From Ancistrus triradiatus (Eukaryota > Chordata > Actinopteri > Siluriformes > Loricariidae): a stretch of DNA of 64,000 bases. The stretch spans positions 1 through 64,000 of the forward strand of contig JAJAGP010001669.1 in assembly GCA_025084515.1 (NCBI GenBank). Direction: 5' to 3'. The stretch's first letter is position 1, and each line of letters starts with the position of its first letter. Position numbers and translations under genes: made by a program. The notes beneath the pieces are model-generated. The model was not told the DNA's origin, ran no database searches, and saw nothing but the letters and a program-made list of their open reading frames with translations. Below are positions 24,701 through 38,081 of the stretch, piece by piece.

Positions 24701-27700
24701 AGTAAGCTTAAAATCGGTTCTAGGTCAGAAAGCACAACCAGAATTAATTCATACATTAGGCGCACCACATTTTAAGGGGCACTGTCGATTTTTGAGAAAA
24801 TTAAAGGATTTTAAGTGCGCCTTATGGTCCGAAAAATACGGTATATGAATTTTGTTAATCATTGTGGCATTATATTGTACATTATGCTGAAATCCGCATT
24901 GAATCTCTTATTCCTTTTCTGCAGAGATTGTCTGGGCGAAGTATCAATCCAACCCTTCAAATGTTTGGCCAGTCAATATCTGGTAATGTGGACATGGACG
25001 GAAATGGATATCCAGGTTTGGCTTTATATACACAACAAGTTTAGCACAACCTTAATCAGTATTCCAGATTAATCCTGAATCATGCAGTATGAACCAGAAT
25101 ACATTTCAGACAGCTTATTCACCAAATAAAGGAACCATTTATTGTGACTAAGACATTAAATCTGGCATGATTTAGCAGTTATCTTCTATGTGTATTAGAA
25201 AATAACAAGAAACATATGAATAACATAAAATGTGAACTTTTCACCTATGCAACCCAGTCAGTTAACTGATAAAACCGTAACCAGCCTCATAATTTTCAGT
25301 TGTTTAAGGGGGAATGCAAACTATATGACATTAAACCCAGTGATCCTTTACAAGCAAATAGAAGTATTATCGTCTTAGAATTCACCAATATATCTTTTGA
25401 CATTTCCTCTCTCTCTGTCACTTGCAACTACAGGTATGCATCATTTAGTGACCGCATTATGTTGAGATGAAATGAAATGATCATTGACAGGACATTAGCA
25501 TAGTCTATTTATGCTATTCTAATGTAAATATAAAGGACATTATACTGCGTGCAAACAATACGTAAATGCGTCAGACATACCCCAAAAACCACGAGTGGAA
25601 TGTTACCATCTACACTCTGCACTTCTATGTATATGTAGGTGAAGCAGATTACAGATTTTTCCATTTCAGAAAAAAATTTGCAGAGAAAATCGTGACACTT
25701 CAAAGTGTCTGGGCGCAACACAGGCTGTAACATAGTTCCTGCCTATGCATGTAGTTAATGCAAAGTATATCAATATTCATGAAAATAAAGTTAATTAATA
25801 ACTGTAAACAAAACATGTATGATATTAACAATATTTGTGGCAGTAAAACTAGACATGCTAAACTTTTTTTTTTTATTGGCCAGCTCTTTATGGTTGCAAC
25901 ATCCAGAGTTAAATACAGATTTGCTATATTTCCTATTATAATTTGTTATAATTGTTAAGACCTTGGTTGTTAAAGCGAACCAGTGTTGATTGCATAGTCA
26001 TTAAATGGCACTTACCTGTATATTACCATTTTTTTTCAAACTGAGAAGACTAAATAACGTATATTTTATGCAGATATAACAATTGGTGCATTCATGGCAG
26101 ACAGTGTGGTGTTATTAAGGTAAGAAAGCTTTAACATTTTAATATTTGAACCATAATAAATGCACTTTCAGTATACATTGTATGTACTTTTGTCTGTCCA
26201 TCGTTTTATATGCCTTTACAGTTCATGTCTTTACATCACCATTTTTGTGTAAATAGGTCCAGGCCGGTAATCACAGTGGATGTCTCCATTTTCCTGCCAG
26301 CATCCATAAACATTTCAGTGCCTCAGTGTCATGAAGGCCCACAGCATCTGAACTGCTTCAGTGTCACTGTCTGTATGCACTTCCGCGGGAAACATGTGCC
26401 TGGACAGATAGGTGAGGATGTGGTGGTGGAGGCTTAATGACTATCACAAGGAAGCTTCTTTATGGTGGCATAGTGTGTGCAAGTAGAAGGCTCCCTTATT
26501 TAGAGAAAAAGAATGGCAACTAAATGCTTCAAATGAAGTACTATAATAATCCAGGTTAGTAGCTCAGTGGTTAGAACTGCTGACTAGCAATCAGGTGGCT
26601 GCCATGATACAAGACATATAATCCTACTTTGTCCCAGAACCTCATTCCTCACACATGTATACATGGGATTTCCATGTAAAGTATGGTTACCTGACTTTTC
26701 TCAAGCCATCTTAGCAGTGGGCCATATTAATGTGTTCTTGTATTGCCTACTGAAAACGACGGTTGATGCTTTACTATTCATGGCCTGTTCAGCTAATCAG
26801 TATAGTAAACATTATCCTGACTGTGCTCAGTGGGTGTGGTCAGTACTCCCTTGCCATGTCCACGTCAGGGGTGCAGGATATATAAATTAGCTATTATGCA
26901 ATTGGCTGAGGTGAGGAAAGAATAAGGGCTCTTCTGTTTTAAATGCTTGGCATTAGTACTGGAAATTGCTACCTCACCTCTTCTCTGTATAACTACGTGG
27001 TGAAACACTCCCTTCCGGTCTTGTAGTTAGGTCATGGCTCCAGCACAGCTGGATTATGGCAGAGACAGAGACCCTTGCTGAAGTCCAGCAGTAAGGAAGT
27101 ATGTTGGTGTAGGACCAAGGACCCCATCCAACAGTGCATCAATCAAGTTACATCCTTACAGACCCTCAGAACAGTAATAACTGTTGCTAACTGGTTTTTA
27201 TCAGCAATTTCAATTACTGAAAAAACTATGCTACCCATTTAACAGTATTCCTCTGAGATCTCCTATTTTTAGCAGTGTTTACTTTCAAACAGCTTTTTCT
27301 TTAAGGTGTCAGACATGATCTCAAACTGACTATGAATAGAATGAAAAACCTCAATATGAGAAATTGGAAAAATCAATGTGTGACTTTCCATTTAGCATTT
27401 GACTGACAAGAATTTCAACCCACATAAATAAATTTTATATACAGTATATGTAATTGTTCAAATGCTACAACACAGCCTATGATCTACTTTATATTGGCAA
27501 CATAATTTAACTGTGATTTCATTTGTTCCTTTTTAGAGCTACTGTACAATTTAACAGCTGATGCCGATAAAAGACACAAAGGCCTGCCATCCCGGGTCTA
27601 TTTCATGCACAGTGGAGATCAAACTGCTGCTGTGAGTCAAGACATTAGCCTCAGCATCCACCAGCAGGCGTGCCATCAGTACACGGCATACGTACGGGTA

Positions 27701-30700
27701 AGTTGATTTCAGGCACTTTAGAGGAACCTGTTCTGTTGATAACAGAACAGTTGATGTCACATGCTCTAGGGGTGTATATCTGGGACTGTGTGACTTACCA
27801 TACACCACCTGCTTCTTGTTTCATTAATGTCTTACTGTGTGTCAAAACAAACTCTGTCAGATTCCATATGTTCAAGTGCTGGTGTGAAGTCTGTGCAGCT
27901 TTATTTGCACTGACCTGCTCTGACCTTCTCTGATGACATTGTGTTAAGCTCTTCTGTGATGGACTTCAGTTGCAACTCTTGTATTTAGTTTTCACTAAGC
28001 TATTGATGATTCCATCTAGCACTTTTTTCTGTGGTTGCCGGGATGTTGTGAGAACACAGTGGCTGTATGAATTCAAATCTACTTGAATTTAATGTCAGTG
28101 TATGTTCTAAACCTCATAAGTTTGAGTTTATGTGAATACAGATATGTTGACCTACAGCCAAATCCATTCTGGTGCACAAAAGCATTTTTCCTTATATACT
28201 TCCATTTAAGATGAGCATCGTTTTCTGATTAAACTTTTTCCCAAGCAATATTTTGATCATAGTGTGTTTTAACTCTCTTTTCAAAGAGTTAATGCACTGC
28301 CATCAGCCAGTCTACAATAACATCATAGTGAGTCACATTGTGGTGTGTCTAAACATCAATATGGTGTTAACTAGGTGTGGTCAAAGCATTTTTCCATTGT
28401 TTGGAGCCCCAGTATCTTTGAGATGTCAGTTGGGCACCAGCTATAGTAAATTAGTTTGCACTAAACCTGTACACCTTAATTTTTCAGTGAGTGTGTATAC
28501 ATACATACATTCAAAGTCAGGGTCACGGGAGAGCCTGTGCCCAGCCTGCGACACGGGGCGCAAGACAGGAACAACCCTAGACAGGGCAATACATTGTAGG
28601 ATTACATGCACTCACACACTCATACTCACACTGACACACTAAGGGGCACTTTGGAAACACCAGTTAACCTAACACACATGTCTTTGGAATGTGGGAGGAA
28701 ACAGGAGTACCCAAGCAGAGAAGCAAAACCCAAGCAGACACGGGGAGAACATGCAAACTCTACACAGGCGGAGCCCTGGGTGGGGATCGCACTGATTGGC
28801 GGGTTTTCAGCTTGAACGGCTGTGACCGGTGATCGGCCAATAAGTCTCATATAACCGATTCTGTGCTGGTCTCATTTAGCCGACACTTGTGCACTTGTGA
28901 CACTGACAGCGGTTAAACAGTTAATGCTCGTGTGTTTGTTGTCCCAGCGTTTTACACACATCTCGAGTGTCTGTTTATTTTTGGGTTTTTGTACATGTGT
29001 GTGATCTGTTTTGTGTATGTATGTCTTTTATTAGTTAAAAAAGCTCATAGTGTGTGTGTGTCTTTAATTGTGCTGTACAATTTATGCCCAGGATTTAGCA
29101 TAAAAGTGTGTTTATAGTGCATTACAGTGGTGATGTACGACATCGTCTTGCTGTGTAAAAGTGGGGTGAGTTGCGATTTGGGGTATTTGCTTGTGTTTTT
29201 ACCCTTACACTAACTGGTAAAAGGTTCTTATCAAGGAAGGTAATAAAGTACAATTGGAGCAAATTTGCAATGTTTGAAACCTAAAGCTTGTGAGAGTGTA
29301 GAACCAGATACAAACTAACAGCTCTTGCTACATTTCTTTAGCAGTTGTTTCTGTATGCTGTCATTTATAATTCTTACACTAGATTCTTATAATCGGCCAA
29401 AATCAGAATCAGCCAGTTTTAAACAATCGGTGTATCTCTGATATATATAGAGAGCGAGAGAGAATAGCTCTTGCAGCAGTGAACAGTATAGACCAAGTGT
29501 GGGCAACAATTGCCAAAAACCTGGTGTTATTTCAGGTGGCCATTCCAGCTGAACAGAGCCTACACCTGATTCTAATCATCATCTGTTTGAAGACAAAATT
29601 CAACTAATTCAACAAGTGGAATCAGATGTAGCTCCTTCTTGAATGAAAATGAAAACCTGCATTCACACCAGCCCTTTGTGGATCATGTTGATCACCACTG
29701 GTATAGATTTAATAGTGCAAGGATAGCATTGCATGCAAAAAGAAAGGGCCAAGGTTTGTATGCCGTGTATGTAGAAAAATTTATTAGAATCATTTGGAAG
29801 GATCATTTCCATTTTTAGATTGCATAAGTGCATGTAAACAGAAACAGAAAAACAATGGCAACTAACAACATCAGTGTTTCACTTTTTGTGTTGTTAGTTG
29901 CCATTGTTTTTCTGTTTCTGTTTACATGCACTTATGCAATCTAAAAATGGAAAATCCTTCCAAATGATTCAAATAATTTTTTCTACATACACGGCATACA
30001 AACCTCGGCCCTTTCTTTTTGCATGCAATGCTATCCTTGCACTGTTAAATTTATACCAGTGGTGTTAACATGAAAATGCACTCCTGAGACCTGTGCCAAC
30101 ATTTGCTCATCACTGCTCATTGCTGCAGTGAATTCTTGGGGAGAAGTTCACTTAGATGGTTAAAAAGATTTAATTAACAAGTTTGGGTTTTCAAAGTCTT
30201 CTGTCTTGTTTTTTTTTTCTAAAAGATGTGTAGTTAGTTGGTAATCTGCCACACCTGATGCAGCCCATTACAAGCATGAAAACAGAATAAAGCTTACAAG
30301 CTTTTAAATAGAATCTCATATAAGTCTCATGGTATGTGGTGGCTTTTCAGCTTCTGGTACTGGTGAACTGCTTCACTGTGAAAACCAACAAATGCTTTGG
30401 AGTATAGTAAAATAATGCAGAATTTAAGGCTTATTTCCCACAACTGAAATGTTGAAATGGGAACGATCTCTTGTTATTTTTCAGCAAGACATATCACCCT
30501 GCTCACACCAAGAAGTGGCTTAAGAACAAGTCCATCAGGCTCTTGTTTGGCCTGGTCAGAGTCCAGATTCGAATGCTATATTTGGTCTCACATTAAACAC
30601 AAACTAACTGGGAAACCTTTTTCAGCTACTCAGAAAATGTTTGAAGCCATTACCATTGAGTGGAAGAGCACTGTTTTTTGTTTTTGTTTTTGTTTTTTGG

Positions 30701-33700
30701 TAAAAAGCTGTCCACAAGTTTTCCTTAAAGATGTTTAAGGAAATCAAAGGGAAAGGATATTCCATACTAAATTACATTAGAAATTCTGACCTCAGACTCT
30801 CCCTGTGTGGAGTTTGTATGTTCTCTCCGAGTCTGTGTGGGTTTTTTCTGTGTACTCTGATTTTCTCCAGCATTCTAATGACGGGGTTGATTGGTCGTTC
30901 TAAACCTCCCTATTGTGATTGTGTTTGACTAGTATCATTATAACCTTGCCCCTGTTCACAAATAGCCATTGATGCTGATGGGAAGTTAAATAAATAAACC
31001 CTTCAGGGGGTGGAAAAACACTGTCAGGACTTTCCAAATGCCAATAAAGCTACAGTGATAGCAAAAAGTAACTACAGGTACTGTGTCGTCACATTCATAG
31101 CTTCTGAAACTTACAATCATTTCACTTACAATCATTAGGTTGACACATTTTTTGCGGTGATTGAGCAAACAGTTAAATGTATAGTTCTGCAATAGAACCT
31201 TTCACTAGATGCACTTTATGCTGAAATGAAAAGGATTTGGGGTGAGACTGTAAAACATTATTTTTTTCCATTACCATTTAAATGCAGGTCCGTTTTTAAA
31301 TGCAATTAAATATGTCGATTAAACACATTTCTCCATTCCTACTGCAGTCAGAAGTTTTAACACTTGTGTGCTAAAAAGAATGTTTGATCAGTATGCTTGT
31401 ATATATCTGATGACAATATTTAAACATTGTCTGTCGCATTGCACTGAGAAGTTTTTTCTTGTGATTTTGGAGGACATTTTTTCATGTCGTGTTTATTGGA
31501 AGAATAGCAGTGTTTGAAGTTTGTTTATGATAAGTGTCTGTGGTCATGAAGTGTCTGAACACAGCTTAGACTATCTCAGTCTAGACCTGGTTATTGTAGG
31601 CTTTAATTATGTTGTTTTCTAAGGCAAATTAACATCTATATGACCATACTTCTTTTAGACAATTAGTATTTAGCCTGCATAGTGAGTTGCCACATGCATA
31701 GAAAGTGTGAGACCACATGCTATGCGGAACCAAGACACATATTAGAGAGAAGGTCCATCTTTGTAATCAGTTACATTGACTCACTTGCTTTAAAATATAT
31801 CCGATCTCTAACATTACACATATTCACATACCACACACATTCCTGTAACTTCCTGCCTTAGGTTGTTTGTAGACAGGAGTTTGAGCCTCCCAAATCTCTT
31901 CGATCAGCCTTCATTAACCAACAGTCTCAGTGGCCAAGTCTGCCTGGCCAATCCTGTGTTTTCCCTGAATCTCATGCTCTGCCCACATGAAGCAAGCCTC
32001 CCATTCGCTAGCTGAATAATGCTAATGGAAACCAGCTGGTGCTCTGCAGGGTTCTCAGAGAGCATTACATAGACTGTGCTCTCATTGTTCTCTATCCTGT
32101 ATTATTTTTTAAAGTGAAAGGACTGCATCCCACAATGATGTCTAACCTCCCACCAAACCTCACAAAGCTTGAATTCTGTCATCTGAACCACTTTGTTTTT
32201 GTAATGATGATTTAAAAATGTTATTGAGGCTTAGCACATGTAAAGGGAGATACCTACTGGTATTAACATGTATGAAAACAGTGTGTTTTGGATATTTAGC
32301 TCAGTAGTAGGGTGCATGTCTGATGTTAGGGCCTGAGTCATAGCATCTCTTTGGTGTTAAGAAAGTAGAGGCTTAGATTACAGATTATTCAGTGGTTAAG
32401 ATACTGGATTATTGGTTGGATGGTTGAAAGGTTACATCCCAGCACTACCAAACTGCCACTGTTATGTCAGTTGTAAGTCACTCTGGATAGGGACCTCTGA
32501 TAAATGCTGTAAATGTAAATAACATTTTGGTGTTTTAGTTGTAAAAAGGAGGGCTATACCATTTTTTGCTTAATCTTCTGTTCATTCAGTTTTGGCTTAT
32601 TTTATACACTGCCACTGACTACATCCCAAAACAAAGCAATGTATTATATTGATGCTCTGTTTGCAAGGCTTTAAGTTTATTTAACATTTTTATTTACACT
32701 ACCTCACTGGAACTTTGGTAACACTTGGCCACAAACATCATTAACTCATGAAGAAGTAATGCATTAATAATGCTTTACACTCACATTCTGCCTTAATTGA
32801 TACATGAATAAGTATATTGTTGCTGCATTAATGCTGTTCAGTCTTGACTGAACTCAGGGATTGAGCAGTGAGTTCTACATGTTTGTAATCATCCACCTGG
32901 CATTCATCTTCCAGGAAATATACTTTTAAGCTGACTTTTATTTCATTGCAGAATCCAAGATATTTCATGTATTTTTCTGCTCAACTTTATTTCATTTGTT
33001 AATAAACATTAATCCATTCATTTCAGGCCTGCAAAACATTTTAAAAAGTGGTGACATGTCCAATTTAAGGCTAATGAGGTAAAAAACAGTAAATAATGGG
33101 GTGATTTCAAACAGGTAATGTCAACAGGTGATTCTAATCATGATGTTGTACAAAAGCAGTATCCATGAGAGTCTTGGGGAGCAAAGGTGGTCAGAGGATC
33201 TCGGGTTTGTCAAATGAATGTGTCAGATAATTATTTTTTAAAAATAATGTTCTTCAAACAAAGATTGGAAGGGATTTGCATCACTCAGATGGCATAGCAT
33301 CAATAACCGTCATTCATCAGTAGCTGATAGACTTTGGCAAACCTTTGTCAAAGTTATTTGACAGTAATTTTAACATAGTAATGTGTGAGTTACATTCACA
33401 AATGTCACTTAAAACCTTACTGTGCCAAAAAGAAGCCTTTTGTTAACCATGTCCAGAAGCGCCATCGACTTGTCTGGACTCTGGGATGGACCATCACAAA
33501 GAAAAATTTATTGTCGTCAGACTAATCAATATTCCAGATTTTTTTGGTAGAAATGGACGTTGTGTGCTCCAAACCAAATATGAAAAGGAACATCTAGAAG
33601 TTTATGAGTGACAAGTCCTGTCATGGTTATGGTATGGAGATGCCCTTGGCAAAGGTCATTTACACTTCTGTGACTGCATCTTAAAGCAGAAAAGTATTAG

Positions 33701-36700
33701 ATTTTAGAGCAACATGTGCTGTCTGCTGCCTGTGACATCTTTTTCAGGGCTTGATGCATTTTTCAACAAGACAATATAAAGAAGCCAAATCAGAAAAAGT
33801 CACTACAGAAATATGCAAATCCCTTCCAGTCTTTCTTTGAGGAACATTGTTTTTAAACATTTCAATAATTTTCTCACGCATATGTTAATAAACTGGAGAT
33901 CTTCTTACAACCTTTGCTCCCCAAAGACTCAGCCTTACGTGGACCCTGCTATTATACCAAATCATGATTACAATCACCTGTTGACATCACCTGTTAGAAA
34001 TCACATCATTATTTAGTTTTTTTACCTCATTACTAGCGCTAGCACTACGTTACAGACCTGAAATGCAAAGACAAAACATCTTGGTTTCATACTGTCTGCA
34101 AAGAAATAAAAATCTAAGTAAATTTTTCTTATTTGGGGGTTGTATTTATAAAACTATGTACAATAATAATAACTAACAACATAAAAATTGCTACTATGTG
34201 TTTATAGCAGTTTGTATTTTATGCATATTGTAGTGTTGGGTATGGATGTAGTATATACATATATGAACTACATATATGTCTGTAGAATGAACATGGTGGA
34301 ATTATGTGTTGGTTTTACATTTTCAACAATGAAAAGCTGCTGAACCACATCTTCAACAGATGCCCCAGAGCTACATACATGTACAATCCAAGCAGTGGAG
34401 TTTTAACTGCTTGCTCTAGGGCTCAACATTGGCAGTTGGGGAGTAATCAACCTTCTCGCCACAGTCGGGTACTTTAACCACTGAGCCAGGCCCATAGGAC
34501 CTGACTTAATTTACCCTAAACCTACACCTTTTCACACATATCGTATGGTCCAGCTTTAATCTTCAGTTTTTTAGAATAGTTAACATATTAACTATTATTA
34601 ACTTAGAATTAACTTAATTATTTCAAGCTCATTATTTGAAACACGCTGTTTTCAAGGACCGTAGAAGAGCCTGTCTGGACTGGATAATTTTCCTGTTTAG
34701 TTATTTACCTGCCAATATTTATCACATAAAAGAAAAAAATGGTGGGGATTCAGTTAAATAAATAAATCTTTGACTGTGTATACAACCATTAAGTAGGTTT
34801 ATCTAAGTCCTTCCTTTCTAAAATATGCACTGCATTAGGACATCAGCACCAAGAAAACATTAGTCTAATTGTCCCATTTCACTCGACAGATAAAAAATTA
34901 TTTATTATTTTTAGGGTGAAAACAGCCTACCTTGTTTCCAATAGCACATCAACTGGCAGGTAATATTCAAACCGGTAAGGTGAGCTGCAGAGCACTGGTT
35001 AATTTCCTGCTGTGTGGTTTCCTTTCCCCCAGGAAATGGTTGAGTATTTTGAAGACAGATAACTTCAAGGCAGGTCACTGGTGGCCCAGCAAATTAGTCC
35101 AGCCAAAGGGCTGGCACTACAGAGATAACTGCTTTGTGTGACTTTTTCTGATGTGTTTTTGTTTTAGCAGCAACGTGAAAGGTTGCCTTTGTAATGTGTG
35201 GGCGAAAATTGAAATTATATACAGTTTTATCCAAAAGTTTAGTAAATTACATGCTCTGTTGATGTTCTGTTGAAGTGAAACCAGCAAGCATAAATATACA
35301 TATTGGAAAATGTGCAAAAGTTTGGGCATTGTGTCAGTCTGTATTTAATAACATTTGAAGATTTGCCCACAGATTTTCAATAATACTCAAGTCAAGTCAA
35401 GTTAAGACAAGTCAAATTTATTTATATTATTTTAGTGCTTTTTACAATAGAGCATTGTCTCAAAGCAACTTTACAATTTTAGATTATCTTCTAATATCTA
35501 CGTCCAATCCCAAATTGCAATCCTAGAGTGACAGTGGAAAGGAAAAACTCCCTAAGCGTTATAAGAAAGAAACCTTTGGAGCACCAAGACTCATAAAGGG
35601 ACCCAACCTCCTTGGGTGGCATAGATGATAAGTGTAAGAATGAAACTAATTTATCTAAACAAAGAAGTCTTGTAGTGATAGTTCAAATAAAATAATGTAA
35701 AATATGCATGTCAACATAATGTAGTCCGATACAGACTCACTCTAAGATCTTGAGTCTAAGCAGTAAAGTCCTTGGCGGGAATACCCCAACCAACCGGAGG
35801 AGGGAGAGAGTTACTGTCCTCTGTTGTGGCCCGGGTATGGTGGGGCTGGAGCTGATGATGGAAACATCTTAAGTGGAGCTGAAGCGGATAAATGGTACCA
35901 GAACACAAGCTCGGAGAGAAAACAGAAAGTGTAATTGATTATTGATTAAGAACACAGCGTCTATTAACAGTCACTGATGCCACATGTAACATGAGAGTCC
36001 GGGAGCATTAGCTATAGCAGCATAGCTAGAAAGAGGAGAACCAGAAGGTAACACAGCCAAGAGGGATCACATAAGACATCAGCAACCCCATGTCCCAGAT
36101 CCCCACAAAACTCTTTGACTATGAACCCCCAGGTCTGCCCTTAGTCTAAGGCAAAGATGCACAAGTCAAGATTGAGAGGACCGAATCCCAGTCCAGCCAG
36201 ACTGCCCACCCGACACTCTCGGCCAAAGGACAAGGAATTACAAGACAGGCAGGCCAAACATGACCCCAGACTCTGGCCCCAGTAACCTGTGCCATGCATC
36301 CCAGTCTAAGTCTTGCCAAAAGCGTGTGTAAATAAGTATGTCTTTAGCTTAGACTTAAAAATTTGGAATGTGTCTGAATCTCAAACTAAAGTGGGAAGTT
36401 TATACCATAGTTGGGGGGCCATGTATGAAAAAGCCTTTCCTCCTGCTGTGACTTTTTCAATTCTAGGAACTAAAAGAAGTCCTTACCCTGTGAACGAAGT
36501 AGACAAGCTGGATTGTAAAACTGTAAGGGTTCACTCAGATAATGTGGGGCCAGGCAATGTAGAGCTTTTTAAGTTACAAGAAGTATTTTGTAATCAATGA
36601 GGATTTTAACTGGTAACCAGTGTAGTGATGATAGAACAGGACTGATATGATCAAATATTCTAGTTCGAGTTAGGACTGGAGCCGCTGCATTCTGAATTAC

Positions 36701-38039
36701 TTGAAGTTTATTTATAGATTTACTAGAGCATCCAGTAAGTAAAGCGTTACAGTAATCCAACCTTGAGATTATAAACGCATGAACCAGTTTCTCCACATCA
36801 TTAAAAGAGAGGATATTCCTAAGTTTAGCAATATTACATAATTGTAAGAAAGCAATTTGAGTGATGTTGCTAATGTGTGCATCAAAGGAGAGATCTGAAT
36901 CAAATATGACACTTAAGTTTTTTCCAGATGGACTGGGCAATACTGAACAGCCATCTAGATTTAGGATAGATGTAGCCAACCTGTCTCTCACAGCCTTGGG
37001 TCCCACTAATAAAACCTCAGTTTTATCAGAGTTAAGTAAGAGAAAATTAAATGACATCCAGTCTTTTTTTTCCTTTACACAGTCCTCAATTTTACTGATT
37101 GTAAGGCCACTTAAACACCATTCCACAACATTTTATTTATTTTCTTTATGTTCTTTATTAGTTTTAAGGTATTTTCACTGACTACTGGACATTTTACTTA
37201 ACAGGTGACAAGGTGCTGTAGTTTTCTTGGTCTTTTTGATCTTGTGTTGGGCAGTTACTATTTTTCAGATGTTAATCTTTGTTGTTTATTATTTTACATA
37301 TTTTTATTTCTTAATTTAACAAAACAGCAGTAATAGTGCATTCAAATGTGCAGAAATAGGTCGCCTGCAGTGGTTGTGTTGATGTCTTTTCATTTACACA
37401 ATCAACAAAAAGTACAGTATATGTATACTGTTTAGATCATTACATTACTGATCAACAGTAATAATTTCATCTAGCCAACTAAAACTAAATATTGTGTGAT
37501 CTTTAAGCTTATGTGGACAGAGGGATTATACCTGTGGCTGTATAATAAACCCTTTAATCAGTGTGATGTACAGTCTGATTTAAATCTAATTCCATCCAAA
37601 TAGGGCTTTTTACAGAGCTATAGACTATGCAAATGGTCTGATGCTGTACCTAGTCGTGGCTCAATGAGAGAGCGTGCTAGACCGCCTGACACCAGCCAGC
37701 TTTGTGTTTGCCCCTTCTCAGTTCCACATGACACTGCCATTCCCTTAATTCCATTCCACTGGTTTCATTTAGCCTGGGCCAAGGAATCTGATACAATAAA
37801 TGCACATAGCACGAAGGTAATCATATCCAGCAGTATCCCATTAAGCATGCTTGCCAGTCCAGCAACTATTTATAAAACAGTGAGATTTAAACATGCACAT
37901 CCTTAGCCAGGGGAACTGCACACTGGAAAACTCAAACAGGAGTCCTTGTGGGTCATTAAGTATAGAATAAATAATGTTAGGACCACGGTAATTCATAGAA
38001 ATCAAATCCATGCTTCTATGTCTGCTTCTGTCACACACT

Positions 38040-38081
<42 letters not shown>

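Noticed and set aside
26556..26600. tRNA gene
   Set aside because: Only a box A-like stretch; no proper T-arm or acceptor stem.
38044..38076. Repeat-encoded VCVCVC peptide frame
   Set aside because: Translation of a (TG)n microsatellite.
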